A program made the position numbers and the translations under genes. From NCBI GenBank assembly GCA_023435025.1, contig JAEYSE010000016.1, forward strand, positions 1 to 7,648: a stretch of 7,648 nt of DNA, given 5' to 3'. Every line of letters starts with the position of its first letter. Within the stretch, counting starts at the first letter, position 1. Below the pieces are notes generated by a model. It was given only the letters and a program-made list of their open reading frames with translations. It was not told the origin of the DNA and did no database searches. Shown here one piece after another: positions 1 through 5,663 of the stretch. Source of the stretch: Bacillota bacterium. GTDB taxonomy: Bacteria > Bacillota > Clostridia > Christensenellales > CAG-138.

Positions 1-722
1 AGCCGAATAGAAAGCGCAGGAAACCGTGGCTGTGGCTGATCCTGGCGGCGCTGCTCCTCGCCGCGCCGCTTTTGATAGACCGTGCGGTGGTCGCAACGTC
101 CGAGCCATACCTTGTTTCCGAGGAGGAAGCAAAAACGCTTCAGGCGGATTGCATCCTAATATTGGGTGCGGGGGTGTGGGAAGGCGACCGGCCCAGCCCC
201 GTGCTTCAGGACAGGCTGCAAAAAGGCATCACGCTATATGAAAGCGGCGCGGCTGCGCGGCTTTTGATGAGCGGCGACCATGGGCGCAAGGAATATGATG
301 AGGTCAATGTCATGAAGGCGTTTGCCATGGAGCGGGGCGTTCCTTCTTCGCACATATTCATGGACCACGCCGGGTTTTCCACCTATGAAAGCATGTACCG
401 CGCGCGGGATGTGTTCAAGGCACAGCGCATCATTATTGTGACACAACAGTACCACCTGTACCGCGCAATATATATCGCCCGCGCGCTGGGGCTGGACGCC
501 TATGGTTTTGCGGTTTCCGACGCCTATACGGCGCAAATCCACAGGCAGCTACGAAACGTCCGGGAAACGCTTGCGCGGGTAAAGGATTTCTTTTACTGCG
601 CTATAAAGCCACTACCCACCTACCTTGGGGAAGCCATTCCGGTCAGCGGAGACGGAGACCTGACCAATGATAAAACATTTGCGCTGACCGCAAGCAATCG
701 TATCACGGCGGCAGAACGCTGA
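1..722 (+). CDS. SanA/YdcF-like DUF218 membrane protein, 5' end missing
   Basis: The reading frame is open from base 3, so the gene begins upstream of the window; 239 codons are visible. A basic stretch (RKRRK, visible residues 3-7) precedes one hydrophobic segment (about residues 8-26, WLWLILAALLLAAPLLI), which fits an N-terminal membrane anchor with the rest outside the cytoplasm. A TTG at 72 is possible as a start but would remove this anchor, so I reject it. The DUF218 core follows: DCILILGAGV, then a segment with MSGDHG, YESMYRA and VTQQYHLYRA, the usual order in SanA/YdcF proteins. The C-terminal LGEAIPVSGDGD is also typical of SanA-like proteins. E. coli SanA affects vancomycin exclusion at high temperature; the biochemical activity is unclear, so a role in envelope integrity is inferred. 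The next gene starts 15 nt after the stop, suggesting co-transcription. Confidence 0.85.
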   Translation, partial: PNRKRRKPWLWLILAALLLAAPLLIDRAVVATSEPYLVSEEEAKTLQADCILILGAGVWEGDRPSPVLQDRLQKGITLYESGAAARLLMSGDHGRKEYDEVNVMKAFAMERGVPSSHIFMDHAGFSTYESMYRARDVFKAQRIIIVTQQYHLYRAIYIARALGLDAYGFAVSDAYTAQIHRQLRNVRETLARVKDFFYCAIKPLPTYLGEAIPVSGDGDLTNDKTFALTASNRITAAER

Positions 723-737
723 TAAAAGGAGAACCCG

Positions 738-1091
738 ATGCTATTTGTTTGTTACCCCAAATGCAGTACCTGCAAAGATGCGCAGCGTTGGCTGGAGGAA
801 CACAGGATACGCTACACGGTGCGGGACATTAAATTGGACCGCCCCACGGTTGACGAATTACGGACGTGGATCAGCTTAAGCAAGCTGCCGCTTAAGCGTT
901 TTTTCAATACAAGCGGCTTATCGTACCGTGCGTTATCTTTAAAAGAAAAGCTGCCCGCCATGCCGGAGGAGGACCAGTTGATGTTGCTTGCAAGCGACGG
1001 CATGCTGGTGAAACGGCCTATTCTTGTCGGTGATGACTTCGTTCTCATCGGGTTTCAGCCGGAGATTTGGACAAAAGCGCTTTTCGGTTAA
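738..1091 (+). CDS. ArsC/Spx-family thioredoxin-fold protein
   Basis: A 117-residue protein of normal length for the ArsC/Spx/YffB family. The CxxC motif is at residues 9-12 (CSTC, in YPKCSTCKDA). The family's NTSG..YR segment is at about 57-64 and the KRPILV segment, with its conserved Arg-Pro, is at 92-97. Two cysteines in CxxC resemble Spx and MgsR as well as glutaredoxin-linked arsenate-reductase-like proteins, so the sequence alone does not separate a reductase from an RNA polymerase-binding regulator. No arsenic genes are nearby, which argues against a dedicated arsenate-resistance role. AAAGGAGA lies 6 nt before the ATG and supports this start. It sits 15 nt after the SanA-like gene and is followed by a terminator, so it is probably the last gene of that transcript. 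Confidence 0.85.
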   Translation: MLFVCYPKCSTCKDAQRWLEEHRIRYTVRDIKLDRPTVDELRTWISLSKLPLKRFFNTSGLSYRALSLKEKLPAMPEEDQLMLLASDGMLVKRPILVGDDFVLIGFQPEIWTKALFG

Positions 1092-1132
1092 TCAGCCTAT
1101 TCACGCGGGATTCTTTCCAGGATAAGTTGCAC

Positions 1133-1175
1133 AAAAACACCCGGCAATGAATTGCCGGGTGCGCTTCTTCTTTTC
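1133..1175. terminator. Bidirectional intrinsic terminator between convergent genes
   Basis: Perfect 11-bp inverted repeat: left arm CACCCGGCAAT at 1138-1148, right arm 1151-1161, nominal 2-nt centre (in practice a TGAA tetraloop). On the - strand the stem is followed at once by TTTTT (1137-1133), a good terminator for the HAAS-domain gene ending at 1221. On the + strand it is followed by a weaker pyrimidine run (CTTCTTCTTTTC, 1164-1175) and lies 46 nt after the ArsC/Spx-like stop codon. It probably ends both transcripts. Confidence 0.85.
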
Positions 1176-1220
1176 ATCTCTTCTCCATCAATACTCCGTA
1201 CTCATATGTTCTTCCCAGGC

Positions 1221-2204
1221 TTACGCCTTACGGTGTCGGTAGGCCTTTGCAAACGCTGTCGCGATATCCAGAATGTGAGCAAACACAATCACACCGAAGA
1301 ATATGACCGGTGTATTGCCAAGGATTGCGCGGCCAAATTCCTCCTCTGCGCCAAAGAGCGCAGATACGCTCGGTAGAAATGCGGGGTTTAAAAGATCCTT
1401 CGCCGAAAACAGCAGTGCGATCAATCCGACACTCACTATTCCTTCAATCAGCGTAGTGAACGCGACCTTGAACGTATACCTTCCTTCGAGCATTTTTACA
1501 ACTTCTTTTGCGATACCGACCCCCGTGATTATCAGGAACAATGGCCACATCCGCAGAAGCGCTTCCTGATTGAACATCGGTATAAAGCCGTTGGCATTAT
1601 AAATTCCAATGACCACCGGCGCCAGCCACAGGAACAACAGAAGAAACGCAATGCTAAAGATGATACCCACAATGGTCTCCCCCCGGCTGATCCTTTCATC
1701 CTTTTCAGGGACGGGCGGCAAATCGCCCAGTACATCGTCATCGTCCAACTTAACGCCCTTGCGTTCAAAGAACGCAAATAACCCCGTGACAAACGCGAAC
1801 GCGTAGAGCTCTCCCATGATCACCCCGCCGACCCACTCCATGAACCGAAAGAACGGAACCTGCGGGGGTTCGCCCAGTAACGTTGTAATGAAAGCTGCAA
1901 TCGTAAGCCCGCCCGCGACAGCCAGCAGCACGATTTTTAACACCATTTTGTACTTGCCGTAATACGGCTGCGAAATGAGCGCGTGGTGCTTATCCGGATT
2001 GTATTTTTCCGCGAGCTCACTTGGCGTGCCAAGCTCCGTCAGCACCACGCGGATATCATGCTCGGTGGGCGCAATATCCCCACAACGTTGCTCCAGCATA
2101 TCCGCAATGAGCGTGTTCAGTTCTTTTTTGATATCCGCCCGCTGTTTATAGGGCAGACGCTTTTCCACCGAATAAATATAGCGCTCGATTAAATCCGATT
2201 TCAT
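1221..2204 (-). CDS. HAAS-domain (DUF1700-like) polytopic membrane protein
   Basis: A 327-residue protein. Residues 1-70 form a soluble helical domain typical of HAAS/DUF1700 proteins: an N-terminal YIYSVEKRLP segment, the KKELNTLI helix, and LGTPSELAEKY at 58-68. Six hydrophobic segments follow at about 88-110, 126-146, 177-201, 218-236, 248-267 and 297-317. An acidic, proline-containing loop (LDDDDVLGDLPPVPEKDE, 153-170) separates the second and third. The C-terminus is basic (RHRKA). The ATG overlaps the upstream padR-like stop in an ATGA arrangement (4 nt), and GGAGGGGGAA provides a strong ribosome binding site. PadR genes next to HAAS-domain membrane proteins are a recurrent Firmicutes arrangement. 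By inference this protein senses or responds to the membrane or envelope and is repressed with, and perhaps feeds back on, its PadR partner. The ligand is unknown. Confidence 0.85.
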   Translation of the reverse strand: MKSDLIERYIYSVEKRLPYKQRADIKKELNTLIADMLEQRCGDIAPTEHDIRVVLTELGTPSELAEKYNPDKHHALISQPYYGKYKMVLKIVLLAVAGGLTIAAFITTLLGEPPQVPFFRFMEWVGGVIMGELYAFAFVTGLFAFFERKGVKLDDDDVLGDLPPVPEKDERISRGETIVGIIFSIAFLLLFLWLAPVVIGIYNANGFIPMFNQEALLRMWPLFLIITGVGIAKEVVKMLEGRYTFKVAFTTLIEGIVSVGLIALLFSAKDLLNPAFLPSVSALFGAEEEFGRAILGNTPVIFFGVIVFAHILDIATAFAKAYRHRKA

Positions 2205-2542
2205 TGCTGTTCCCCCTCCATCAACCTTTTCATGCTTTCAACCGTCTCATTCCAGTGCTTTTTGAGCACTCGGTAGATTTCGCTTCCAAATTCCGTTAGA
2301 ACATAATACTTCCGGGGCTTTGCCTCGCTCGTTTCCCACTCGCTTTTCAATAGCCCCTGGCTTTCCAGCCGCCGAAGCAGCGGGTAAAGCGTGTTGACCT
2401 CCACCGCAATGCCGCTTTCCCCCATGACATTGACCAGGTAATACCCATACATGGGCTTTTGAAGCTGGCTAAGCACCGCCAGCACGATGCTGCCACGCCT
2501 GAGTTCAAGAATCAGGCCAGATAAGATCTCCTCTCGTTCCAT
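2201..2542 (-). CDS. PadR-family transcriptional repressor
   Basis: A 113-residue winged-helix protein, the usual size of short (PadR-s2-like) regulators. Visible family features from this start: RRGSIVLAVLSQL (helix 1, about 16-28), KPMYGYYLV (29-37), TLYPLLRRLESQGLL (recognition helix, about 51-65), and the wing KPRKYYVLTEFG (about 75-86). A C-terminal helix would make the dimer. The frame is open to an ATG at 2611, but that codon lies upstream of a perfect -35/-10 promoter at 2576-2604 and would give a 23-residue extension with no family match. I therefore start at the ATG at 2542, which has GGGGAT about 9 nt upstream. It is translationally coupled to the HAAS-domain gene. It most likely represses its own operon through the palindrome in the promoter. 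Confidence 0.9.
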   Translation of the reverse strand: MEREEILSGLILELRRGSIVLAVLSQLQKPMYGYYLVNVMGESGIAVEVNTLYPLLRRLESQGLLKSEWETSEAKPRKYYVLTEFGSEIYRVLKKHWNETVESMKRLMEGEQQ

Positions 2543-2575
2543 ACTCACATCCCCATATTTAATATTATATTTCGC

Positions 2576-2604
2576 ATTATAGTGTGCGCCGCACACTATG
2601 TCAA
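2576..2604 (-). promoter_or_regulatory. Consensus sigma-A promoter of the padR-HAAS operon with operator in its spacer
   Basis: Read on the - strand: -35 TTGACA (2604-2599), 17-nt spacer, -10 TATAAT (2581-2576), both hexamers perfect. The predicted transcription start is near 2569, leaving a roughly 27-nt leader before the ATG at 2542. A perfect palindrome with 10-nt arms (ATAGTGTGCG on the + strand) and one central base spans 2579-2599. It fills the spacer and touches both hexamers, so a bound dimer would exclude RNA polymerase. The sequence upstream of the -35 (about 2605-2650) is very AT-rich and could act as an UP element. That PadR is the protein bound here is inferred from its position. 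Confidence 0.9.
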
Positions 2605-2650
2605 TATCCACAATATAAAATAATAGAAAATATTTTTTTTGATTTTAGGT

Positions 2651-2681
2651 AAAAAAGAAAAAAGCCGACTAGAGTCGGCTT
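2651..2681 (-). terminator. Intrinsic terminator of the envelope operon
   Basis: Inverted repeat AAGCCGACT (2662-2670) and AGTCGGCTT (2673-2681), 9 bp with a 2-nt centre. On the - strand it is followed by a long T-rich run (complement of 2651-2663, broken by one C). It lies about 205 nt beyond the last gene of the - strand operon and just upstream of the padR promoter, so it separates the two - strand units. A further inverted repeat, AACGAAG/CTTCGTT (2685-2691 and 2705-2711, 13-nt loop), lies immediately before it in the transcript. Confidence 0.85.
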
Positions 2682-2885
2682 GCGAACGAAGCATTTAGGC
2701 ACCCCTTCGTTTCTGTTTTACTCTCTACCTATTCACCCTTGTAGTAGTCTACCTGTTGTGAGATTGGGAAAATCAAACCGTTTCAGCCCTTCGAATAAAC
2801 GCTTTTGCGCTCACAGCACCGCCTCCTTGATCGTTATGAGGCCCCTTTTCGCCGTAATTGCGCATTTTATCCGTAAACAAAGCCT
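2682..2885 (-). other. 204-nt 3' trailer or intergenic segment with a possible tiny ORF
   Basis: This stretch lies between the last envelope gene and its terminator. On the - strand a perfect Shine-Dalgarno (AAGGAGG, 2828-2822) is followed after 7 nt by GTG at 2814 and an open frame of 13 codons ending at 2773. The same frame could start at an ATG at 2865, giving 30 residues beginning MRNYGEKGPHN, but with a poor ribosome binding site. I do not recognise the peptide. Short inverted repeats near 2685-2711 would fold in the RNA. I could not match it to tmRNA, SRP RNA, RNase P RNA or any riboswitch. It may simply be a 3' untranslated region. Confidence 0.4.
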
Positions 2886-3680
2886 TTATTGGTCTAAATC
2901 GATTATATCATGTTCCTTTTCATCAGGTTCGGGCAGGGAACTCTCCTCCGCTTGTTCCATCGCTTGTTCCATAGAAGCAGCCACCTGTCCGGTACGCACC
3001 CTGGATAATCCGAAACGTCGGTACGCGACGGTTCCAATCAACCCCAACGTAACCAGAATAACAACCGCAAGCAGAACGCGAAGAGTATCCGGGGCTCTGT
3101 CCGGCTCCACTGCAGCAGGAGCGGGCGTTGCAGCGATGACAGCAGTTGAAGGTGCCGGCGGTACCACGAGCGTATGGGAAATTGCAGAGGTAAGCGTTCC
3201 GGTCCGCGCCGCGGCGCTGACGTCGCCCTGTGTCTGCACAGTTGCCTGAAACGATACCTTATCTCCCGCTTGGATGTTTGAAAGTAAAATCACAAACCCA
3301 TCGTTTCCGGGTATGATCTCCCATTGCACAGCATCCGTCTGCTGCGGCATACCGTCGGTCGCTTCAGGGCCGGAAGTCTCCTGCGGCTCTTCCATCTCAG
3401 CGGACGCCGCTGGAGAGGGTTGTTGCGCCAATGTAATGGATATGGACTCCGGCTGCAGCAGCAGCCCGTTTCCAAGCTGCACGCGAAGCGCCGTCCAATC
3501 CTCGGCTTTTGCCGACTCCTCCAGCGTAAACGCATAGCGGATGGTATCCCCCGCTTCCACGCTTGTATCTTGCTCCGGCTCGCTTTCCCACGCGACAAAC
3601 TGTGCCCAAGCGAAAAGCGGCGGCATCAGGCACAGCGCAAATATCGCCGCCAGCGCGAGCGTGCGTTTACGCATCCGCAT
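2886..3680 (-). CDS. Type I membrane protein with DUF11-like ectodomain
   Basis: A 264-residue protein. A signal peptide (basic MRMRKR, hydrophobic core, probable cleavage after AWA at residue 26) is followed by an ectodomain, one membrane helix at about 200-220, and a 44-residue acidic cytoplasmic tail ending DIIDLDQ. Two ectodomain segments, VEAGDTIRYAFTLEE (41-55) and QAGDKVSFQATVQT (137-150), look like the GDTVTY and GESVTF strands of DUF11/CARDB-type beta-sandwich domains. A Pro/Ala/Glu-rich insert (about 87-117) interrupts the domain, and a Pro/Ala linker (174-197) leads to the membrane. I cannot assign a specific function. The start overlaps the end of the C40 peptidase gene by 14 nt, and GAGAAGG lies about 10 nt upstream. 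A second ATG two codons later is possible. The overlap implies coupled translation and probably a shared job at the cell surface. Confidence 0.75.
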   Translation of the reverse strand: MRMRKRTLALAAIFALCLMPPLFAWAQFVAWESEPEQDTSVEAGDTIRYAFTLEESAKAEDWTALRVQLGNGLLLQPESISITLAQQPSPAASAEMEEPQETSGPEATDGMPQQTDAVQWEIIPGNDGFVILLSNIQAGDKVSFQATVQTQGDVSAAARTGTLTSAISHTLVVPPAPSTAVIAATPAPAAVEPDRAPDTLRVLLAVVILVTLGLIGTVAYRRFGLSRVRTGQVAASMEQAMEQAEESSLPEPDEKEHDIIDLDQ

Positions 3681-5349
3681 ACAACACCGGCCTTCTCATA
3701 TACCGAAAGCCGCTTGACCAGGCTTCCGTCACCACAACGGTATCCCTGCTGGAGGAACAATGTGCCACAAGGTACGTACCGTCCTCCTTTTTCTCCACCA
3801 CAATGCCTACATGGTTGATTGCGGAAGTTCCCGGCACAGCGCGGAACGCAAGATCGCCGGGCTGTGCTTCATCCCAGCCCAATGTATAGGAATTGCTCCA
3901 CTGCCGCGCTGAGCCGTTCCCGATCGCGTCCAGCAGCTTGACGTCGTTGGCTGCGTTGATAAACGTCCATGTGACAAACCCGCTGCAGTCCAGGCCAAAG
4001 TTTTGCACGGTACCCGAAGTTTCGCTGCCTAAAGAAGTGACCACTTTGGGAACGCCCCAGAGCGGATTCCACCCGATATTTGGATATTTTCCGCCCCAGA
4101 AATACTCTATTTGTCCCACCATAGAGTACGCCGTTAATACCACCTGCTCCCGCTGCATGTTTAGGCCTTGGGGCAGGCTCTCCCGGATCTCTTGCTTTTG
4201 CTCGCTGGTCATATCCGAAAACGAGGTGTCACCCGTGAGCGAGGCGAACAGGCGCAAAAACTCCGGCTGCATTAGCTCATCAAGCTGCGCGGACCTGTTT
4301 TCATCAAAGCCATATAGCAGCGCCATCTCCTGGCTGCTTTTTTCCGTCAGTATCACTTGAAGTACGCCGTCTTCCATATGGAACGCAAGTGAATGCATAT
4401 CCCAGAACACGTCTTTGATGCCGTCTAGCGGAATTTTCCTTAAATTATAAATATCCAGCGGCTCCCCCACATCCAGCGAGCTTTTCGCTACAAACACGGC
4501 AAGCACTTCGGACCAATTGGATACGGTGGGCGTTATAAGCGGGATAAGCGTACTCTCTGTGGCGGTCTGTATTGGTTTCAATTCATCGGTTTCCTCCTGC
4601 ACAGGCACGGCGCGCAGCAGCGTAAACCGGTCGGCATCGTCAAACGCGCCCTGCAGCAGCATTACGCGCGCTTCAAATTCCTGGTTAAGGCCGGATATGA
4701 TGGTCTGCAGGTCCTCGGATATCATATCCCGGTACTGCTGATATTTTCGGTAGCGGGAATCGCTGGTGCCGATAAGCGTGCTTGCTTGCTCCTCCGGCTC
4801 AAGTACCGTCACAAGGCAGAACGTCTCCGCCTCCTCACGGCTTACAGGATGCCTGGCGGCGAGGTGAATAACGTATACCCCCGGCACGTCCGGCGAGAAT
4901 CCCCCGTCGTTGAGTACGGTCACACGCAGTTCCTGCCCCAGCTCATCCCACGCGGACCCAAGGCTGTTTAGGTCTAATTGTGTACCCACGGGTATGGTGA
5001 CGTTATGCGAATCGATCCATACCGCATAGGGTAACGGCGTGGGGGAAGGACTGGGCGTAGGCAATAAGGTGGGCGTGGGCGTAGTCCCTGGAGTAGGCGT
5101 GGTCGGTTCCACAGACGGAGTTTCCGAAGATGGCGTCGGCTCTCCCGGCGGCGTTTGGGGCGGAAGCGTAGGCTCCGGCGGAAGCGTAACTTCCGGCGTA
5201 CTTTGCGGCGGGGACTCTAGCGGGGGCTGGGTCTGCGTCGTTTCCGGCGTTGCTTCCCCTTCCGCAAGCGCAACGTATCCACCTCCCTGTAGCAGGAGGG
5301 CGAACAAGAGAACGCAGGATATATACGTAAAGAGCGCGCGTCTGCGCAT
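3667..5349 (-). CDS. Secreted NlpC/P60 (C40) cell-wall peptidase with Pro-rich stalk
   Basis: A 560-residue protein. It has a signal peptide (MRRR plus hydrophobic core, probable cleavage after ALA at residue 29) and a Pro/Thr/Ser/Glu-rich stalk (about 33-108). A small Ig-like domain (about 109-185; VTIPVGTQLDL, VPGVYVIHLAA) comes next. A middle region (about 195-395) contains a possible coiled coil (RYRKYQQYRDMISEDLQ) and the segments NWSEVLAVFVAK and IKDVFWDMHSL. The C-terminal NlpC/P60 domain spans about 400-555. Its catalytic residues are visible: Cys455 in GLDCSGFV, His513 in NHVGIVV, and a third polar residue, His530, in VAHCSSS. Such enzymes cleave peptide stems of peptidoglycan, commonly the D-Glu/meso-DAP bond, though this substrate is inferred. 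From memory, the middle and catalytic regions resemble C40 peptidases carried by Firmicutes conjugative elements (NW.(D/E)VLAV..VK, IFWDMN, YFWGGK). No other conjugation gene is present here. GGGGAGGAAC lies just before the ATG. Confidence 0.9.
   Translation of the reverse strand: MRRRALFTYISCVLLFALLLQGGGYVALAEGEATPETTQTQPPLESPPQSTPEVTLPPEPTLPPQTPPGEPTPSSETPSVEPTTPTPGTTPTPTLLPTPSPSPTPLPYAVWIDSHNVTIPVGTQLDLNSLGSAWDELGQELRVTVLNDGGFSPDVPGVYVIHLAARHPVSREEAETFCLVTVLEPEEQASTLIGTSDSRYRKYQQYRDMISEDLQTIISGLNQEFEARVMLLQGAFDDADRFTLLRAVPVQEETDELKPIQTATESTLIPLITPTVSNWSEVLAVFVAKSSLDVGEPLDIYNLRKIPLDGIKDVFWDMHSLAFHMEDGVLQVILTEKSSQEMALLYGFDENRSAQLDELMQPEFLRLFASLTGDTSFSDMTSEQKQEIRESLPQGLNMQREQVVLTAYSMVGQIEYFWGGKYPNIGWNPLWGVPKVVTSLGSETSGTVQNFGLDCSGFVTWTFINAANDVKLLDAIGNGSARQWSNSYTLGWDEAQPGDLAFRAVPGTSAINHVGIVVEKKEDGTYLVAHCSSSRDTVVVTEAWSSGFRYMRRPVLYADA
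5026..5253 (-). repeat. Low-complexity Pro/Thr/Ser stalk coding region
   Basis: This part of the C40 peptidase gene encodes about 76 residues dominated by Pro, Thr, Ser and Glu. It ends in runs such as TPTPGTTPTPTLLPTPSPSP. At DNA level it is an imperfect repeat of short GGCGTA/GGCGTG-like units on the + strand. It probably makes an extended stalk that carries the downstream domains through the wall. Length is likely to vary between strains by slippage. Confidence 0.8.
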
Positions 5350-5394
5350 GAAGTTCCTCCCCTGATAATCGTGCCCGAGCCTAGTATTTTCTCC

Positions 5395-5423
5395 ATTATA
5401 GCGTAAAACATGGGTTGCAAGGA
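5395..5423 (-). promoter_or_regulatory. Probable promoter of the C40 peptidase operon
   Basis: A perfect TATAAT (- strand, 5400-5395) lies 45 nt upstream of the ATG at 5349. The -35 is unclear: TTGCAA (5420-5415) is only 14 nt from the -10, and the hexamer at 17-nt spacing (TCCTTG, 5423-5418) is weak. The -10 is credible; an activator or alternative spacing may be involved. Confidence 0.45.
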
Positions 5424-5513
5424 TTCATTTCACAATTTATTTTCATTTGCCCAATATTTCGTCACAACATCACCTGTCATGATACTTTTTATTCAATTGG
5501 ATAAAAAAACCCG

Positions 5514-5542
5514 TTGACAGACGGATGCAATTTTAGTATCCT
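5514..5542 (+). promoter_or_regulatory. Promoter of the pyrBIC operon
   Basis: TTGACA (5514-5519), 17-nt spacer, TATCCT (5537-5542). The -35 is perfect and the -10 matches 4 of 6. Transcription should start near 5549, giving a leader of about 200 nt before pyrB. The promoter lies inside an imperfect inverted repeat (TTGACA and GGAT against ATCC and TGTCAA, 5514-5548). The sequence between the two divergent promoters (about 5424-5513) is AT-rich and shows no gene. Confidence 0.75.
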
Positions 5543-5560
5543 TGTCAAAATGCTTGCATA

Positions 5561-5580
5561 ACGTGCGGAGAGGCAAACGT
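5561..5580 (+). promoter_or_regulatory. Leader hairpin resembling a PyrR-binding loop, holding a Shine-Dalgarno
   Basis: The RNA can fold as ACG-TGC stem (5561-5566), hexaloop GGAGAG (5567-5572), GCA (5573-5575), a two-A bulge (5576-5577), and CGT (5578-5580). A hexaloop with GNGAG(G) and a purine bulge on the lower stem is the general shape of PyrR-binding loops in Gram-positive pyr leaders. Against the consensus as I remember it (ARUCCNGNGAGGYU), positions 5562-5575 match most fixed positions, including GNGAGG and the following pyrimidine, but miss the first A, one C and the final U. The GGAGAGG is also well placed as the ribosome binding site of the leader ORF starting at 5581. PyrR binding is inferred; pyrR itself is not in the window. 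Confidence 0.5.
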
Positions 5581-5646
5581 ATGAGGCTTCGGCTAGAATA
5601 CAACCGAATACAGCCAACGGAAACAAAAACACTGGTTCTTTTGTAA
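5581..5646 (+). CDS. Putative 21-residue pyr leader peptide
   Basis: An ATG at 5581 has GGAGAGG 7 nt upstream and opens a 21-codon frame (MRLRLEYNRI, then QPTETKTLVLL) ending with TAA at 5644-5646. The stop codon falls at the end of the loop of the attenuator hairpin, and the last codons form its left arm. A ribosome finishing this ORF would physically cover the terminator stem. The layout is comparable to the E. coli pyrBI leader (pyrL), where coupled translation prevents attenuation, although there the leader ORF is 44 codons and passes the terminator. The peptide itself need not have a function. The evidence is placement, ribosome binding site and overlap with the terminator; chance cannot be excluded for so short an ORF. 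Confidence 0.55.
   Translation: MRLRLEYNRIQPTETKTLVLL
5585..5615 (+). other. Second leader hairpin, possible pause or antitermination structure
   Basis: GGCT (5585-5588) and TCGG (5589-5592) can pair with CCGA (5604-5607) and AGCC (5612-5615), leaving an 11-nt loop and a 4-nt bulge (5608-5611). It sits between the candidate PyrR loop and the terminator, inside the leader ORF. A pause hairpin ahead of the attenuator is part of the E. coli pyrBI mechanism; assigning that role here is an inference from position. Confidence 0.35.
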
Positions 5647-5663
5647 ACCAAGTGTTTTTTTTT
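5625..5663 (+). terminator. Attenuator: intrinsic terminator in the pyr leader
   Basis: Left arm AAAAACACTGGTT (5625-5637), right arm AACC (5646-5649), one bulged A, then AGTG and T's (5651-5659), with an 8-nt loop (CTTTTGTA). A run of nine T's (5655-5663) follows. It lies about 75 nt after the predicted transcription start and 89 nt before pyrB, so it can only act as an attenuator of the pyr operon. I found no strong alternative antiterminator stem (the best is a 4-bp GGTT/AACC pairing with 5602-5605), which favours control by leader translation. Confidence 0.8.

Noticed and set aside
1152..1376. Short + strand ORF starting in the terminator
   Set aside because: It starts inside a hairpin terminator, has no ribosome binding site and lies antisense to the HAAS-domain gene.
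2543..2611. N-terminal extension of the PadR protein from ATG 2611
   Set aside because: It would be translated from DNA upstream of the operon's own perfect promoter and through the operator palindrome; the PadR fold begins after the ATG at 2542.
2682..2885. Structured housekeeping RNA (tmRNA, SRP RNA, RNase P RNA, 6S RNA)
   Set aside because: I looked for a tRNA-like end, the SRP tetraloop region and RNase P conserved segments on both strands and recognised none. A 6S-like fold cannot be excluded by eye.
3274..4360. Long + strand open frames opposite the two envelope genes
   Set aside because: They lack good ribosome binding sites and recognisable motifs, and they lie antisense to clear coding sequence with a catalytic domain and signal peptides.
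3667..5349. Integrated conjugative element suggested by the C40 peptidase
   Set aside because: No integrase, relaxase, coupling ATPase, other transfer gene or flanking repeat is visible, and the neighbours are ordinary chromosomal genes.
5581..5663. Classical mutually exclusive antiterminator in the pyr leader
   Set aside because: The best pairing I found between the upstream leader and the terminator left arm is only about 4 bp, too weak to compete with the terminator stem.
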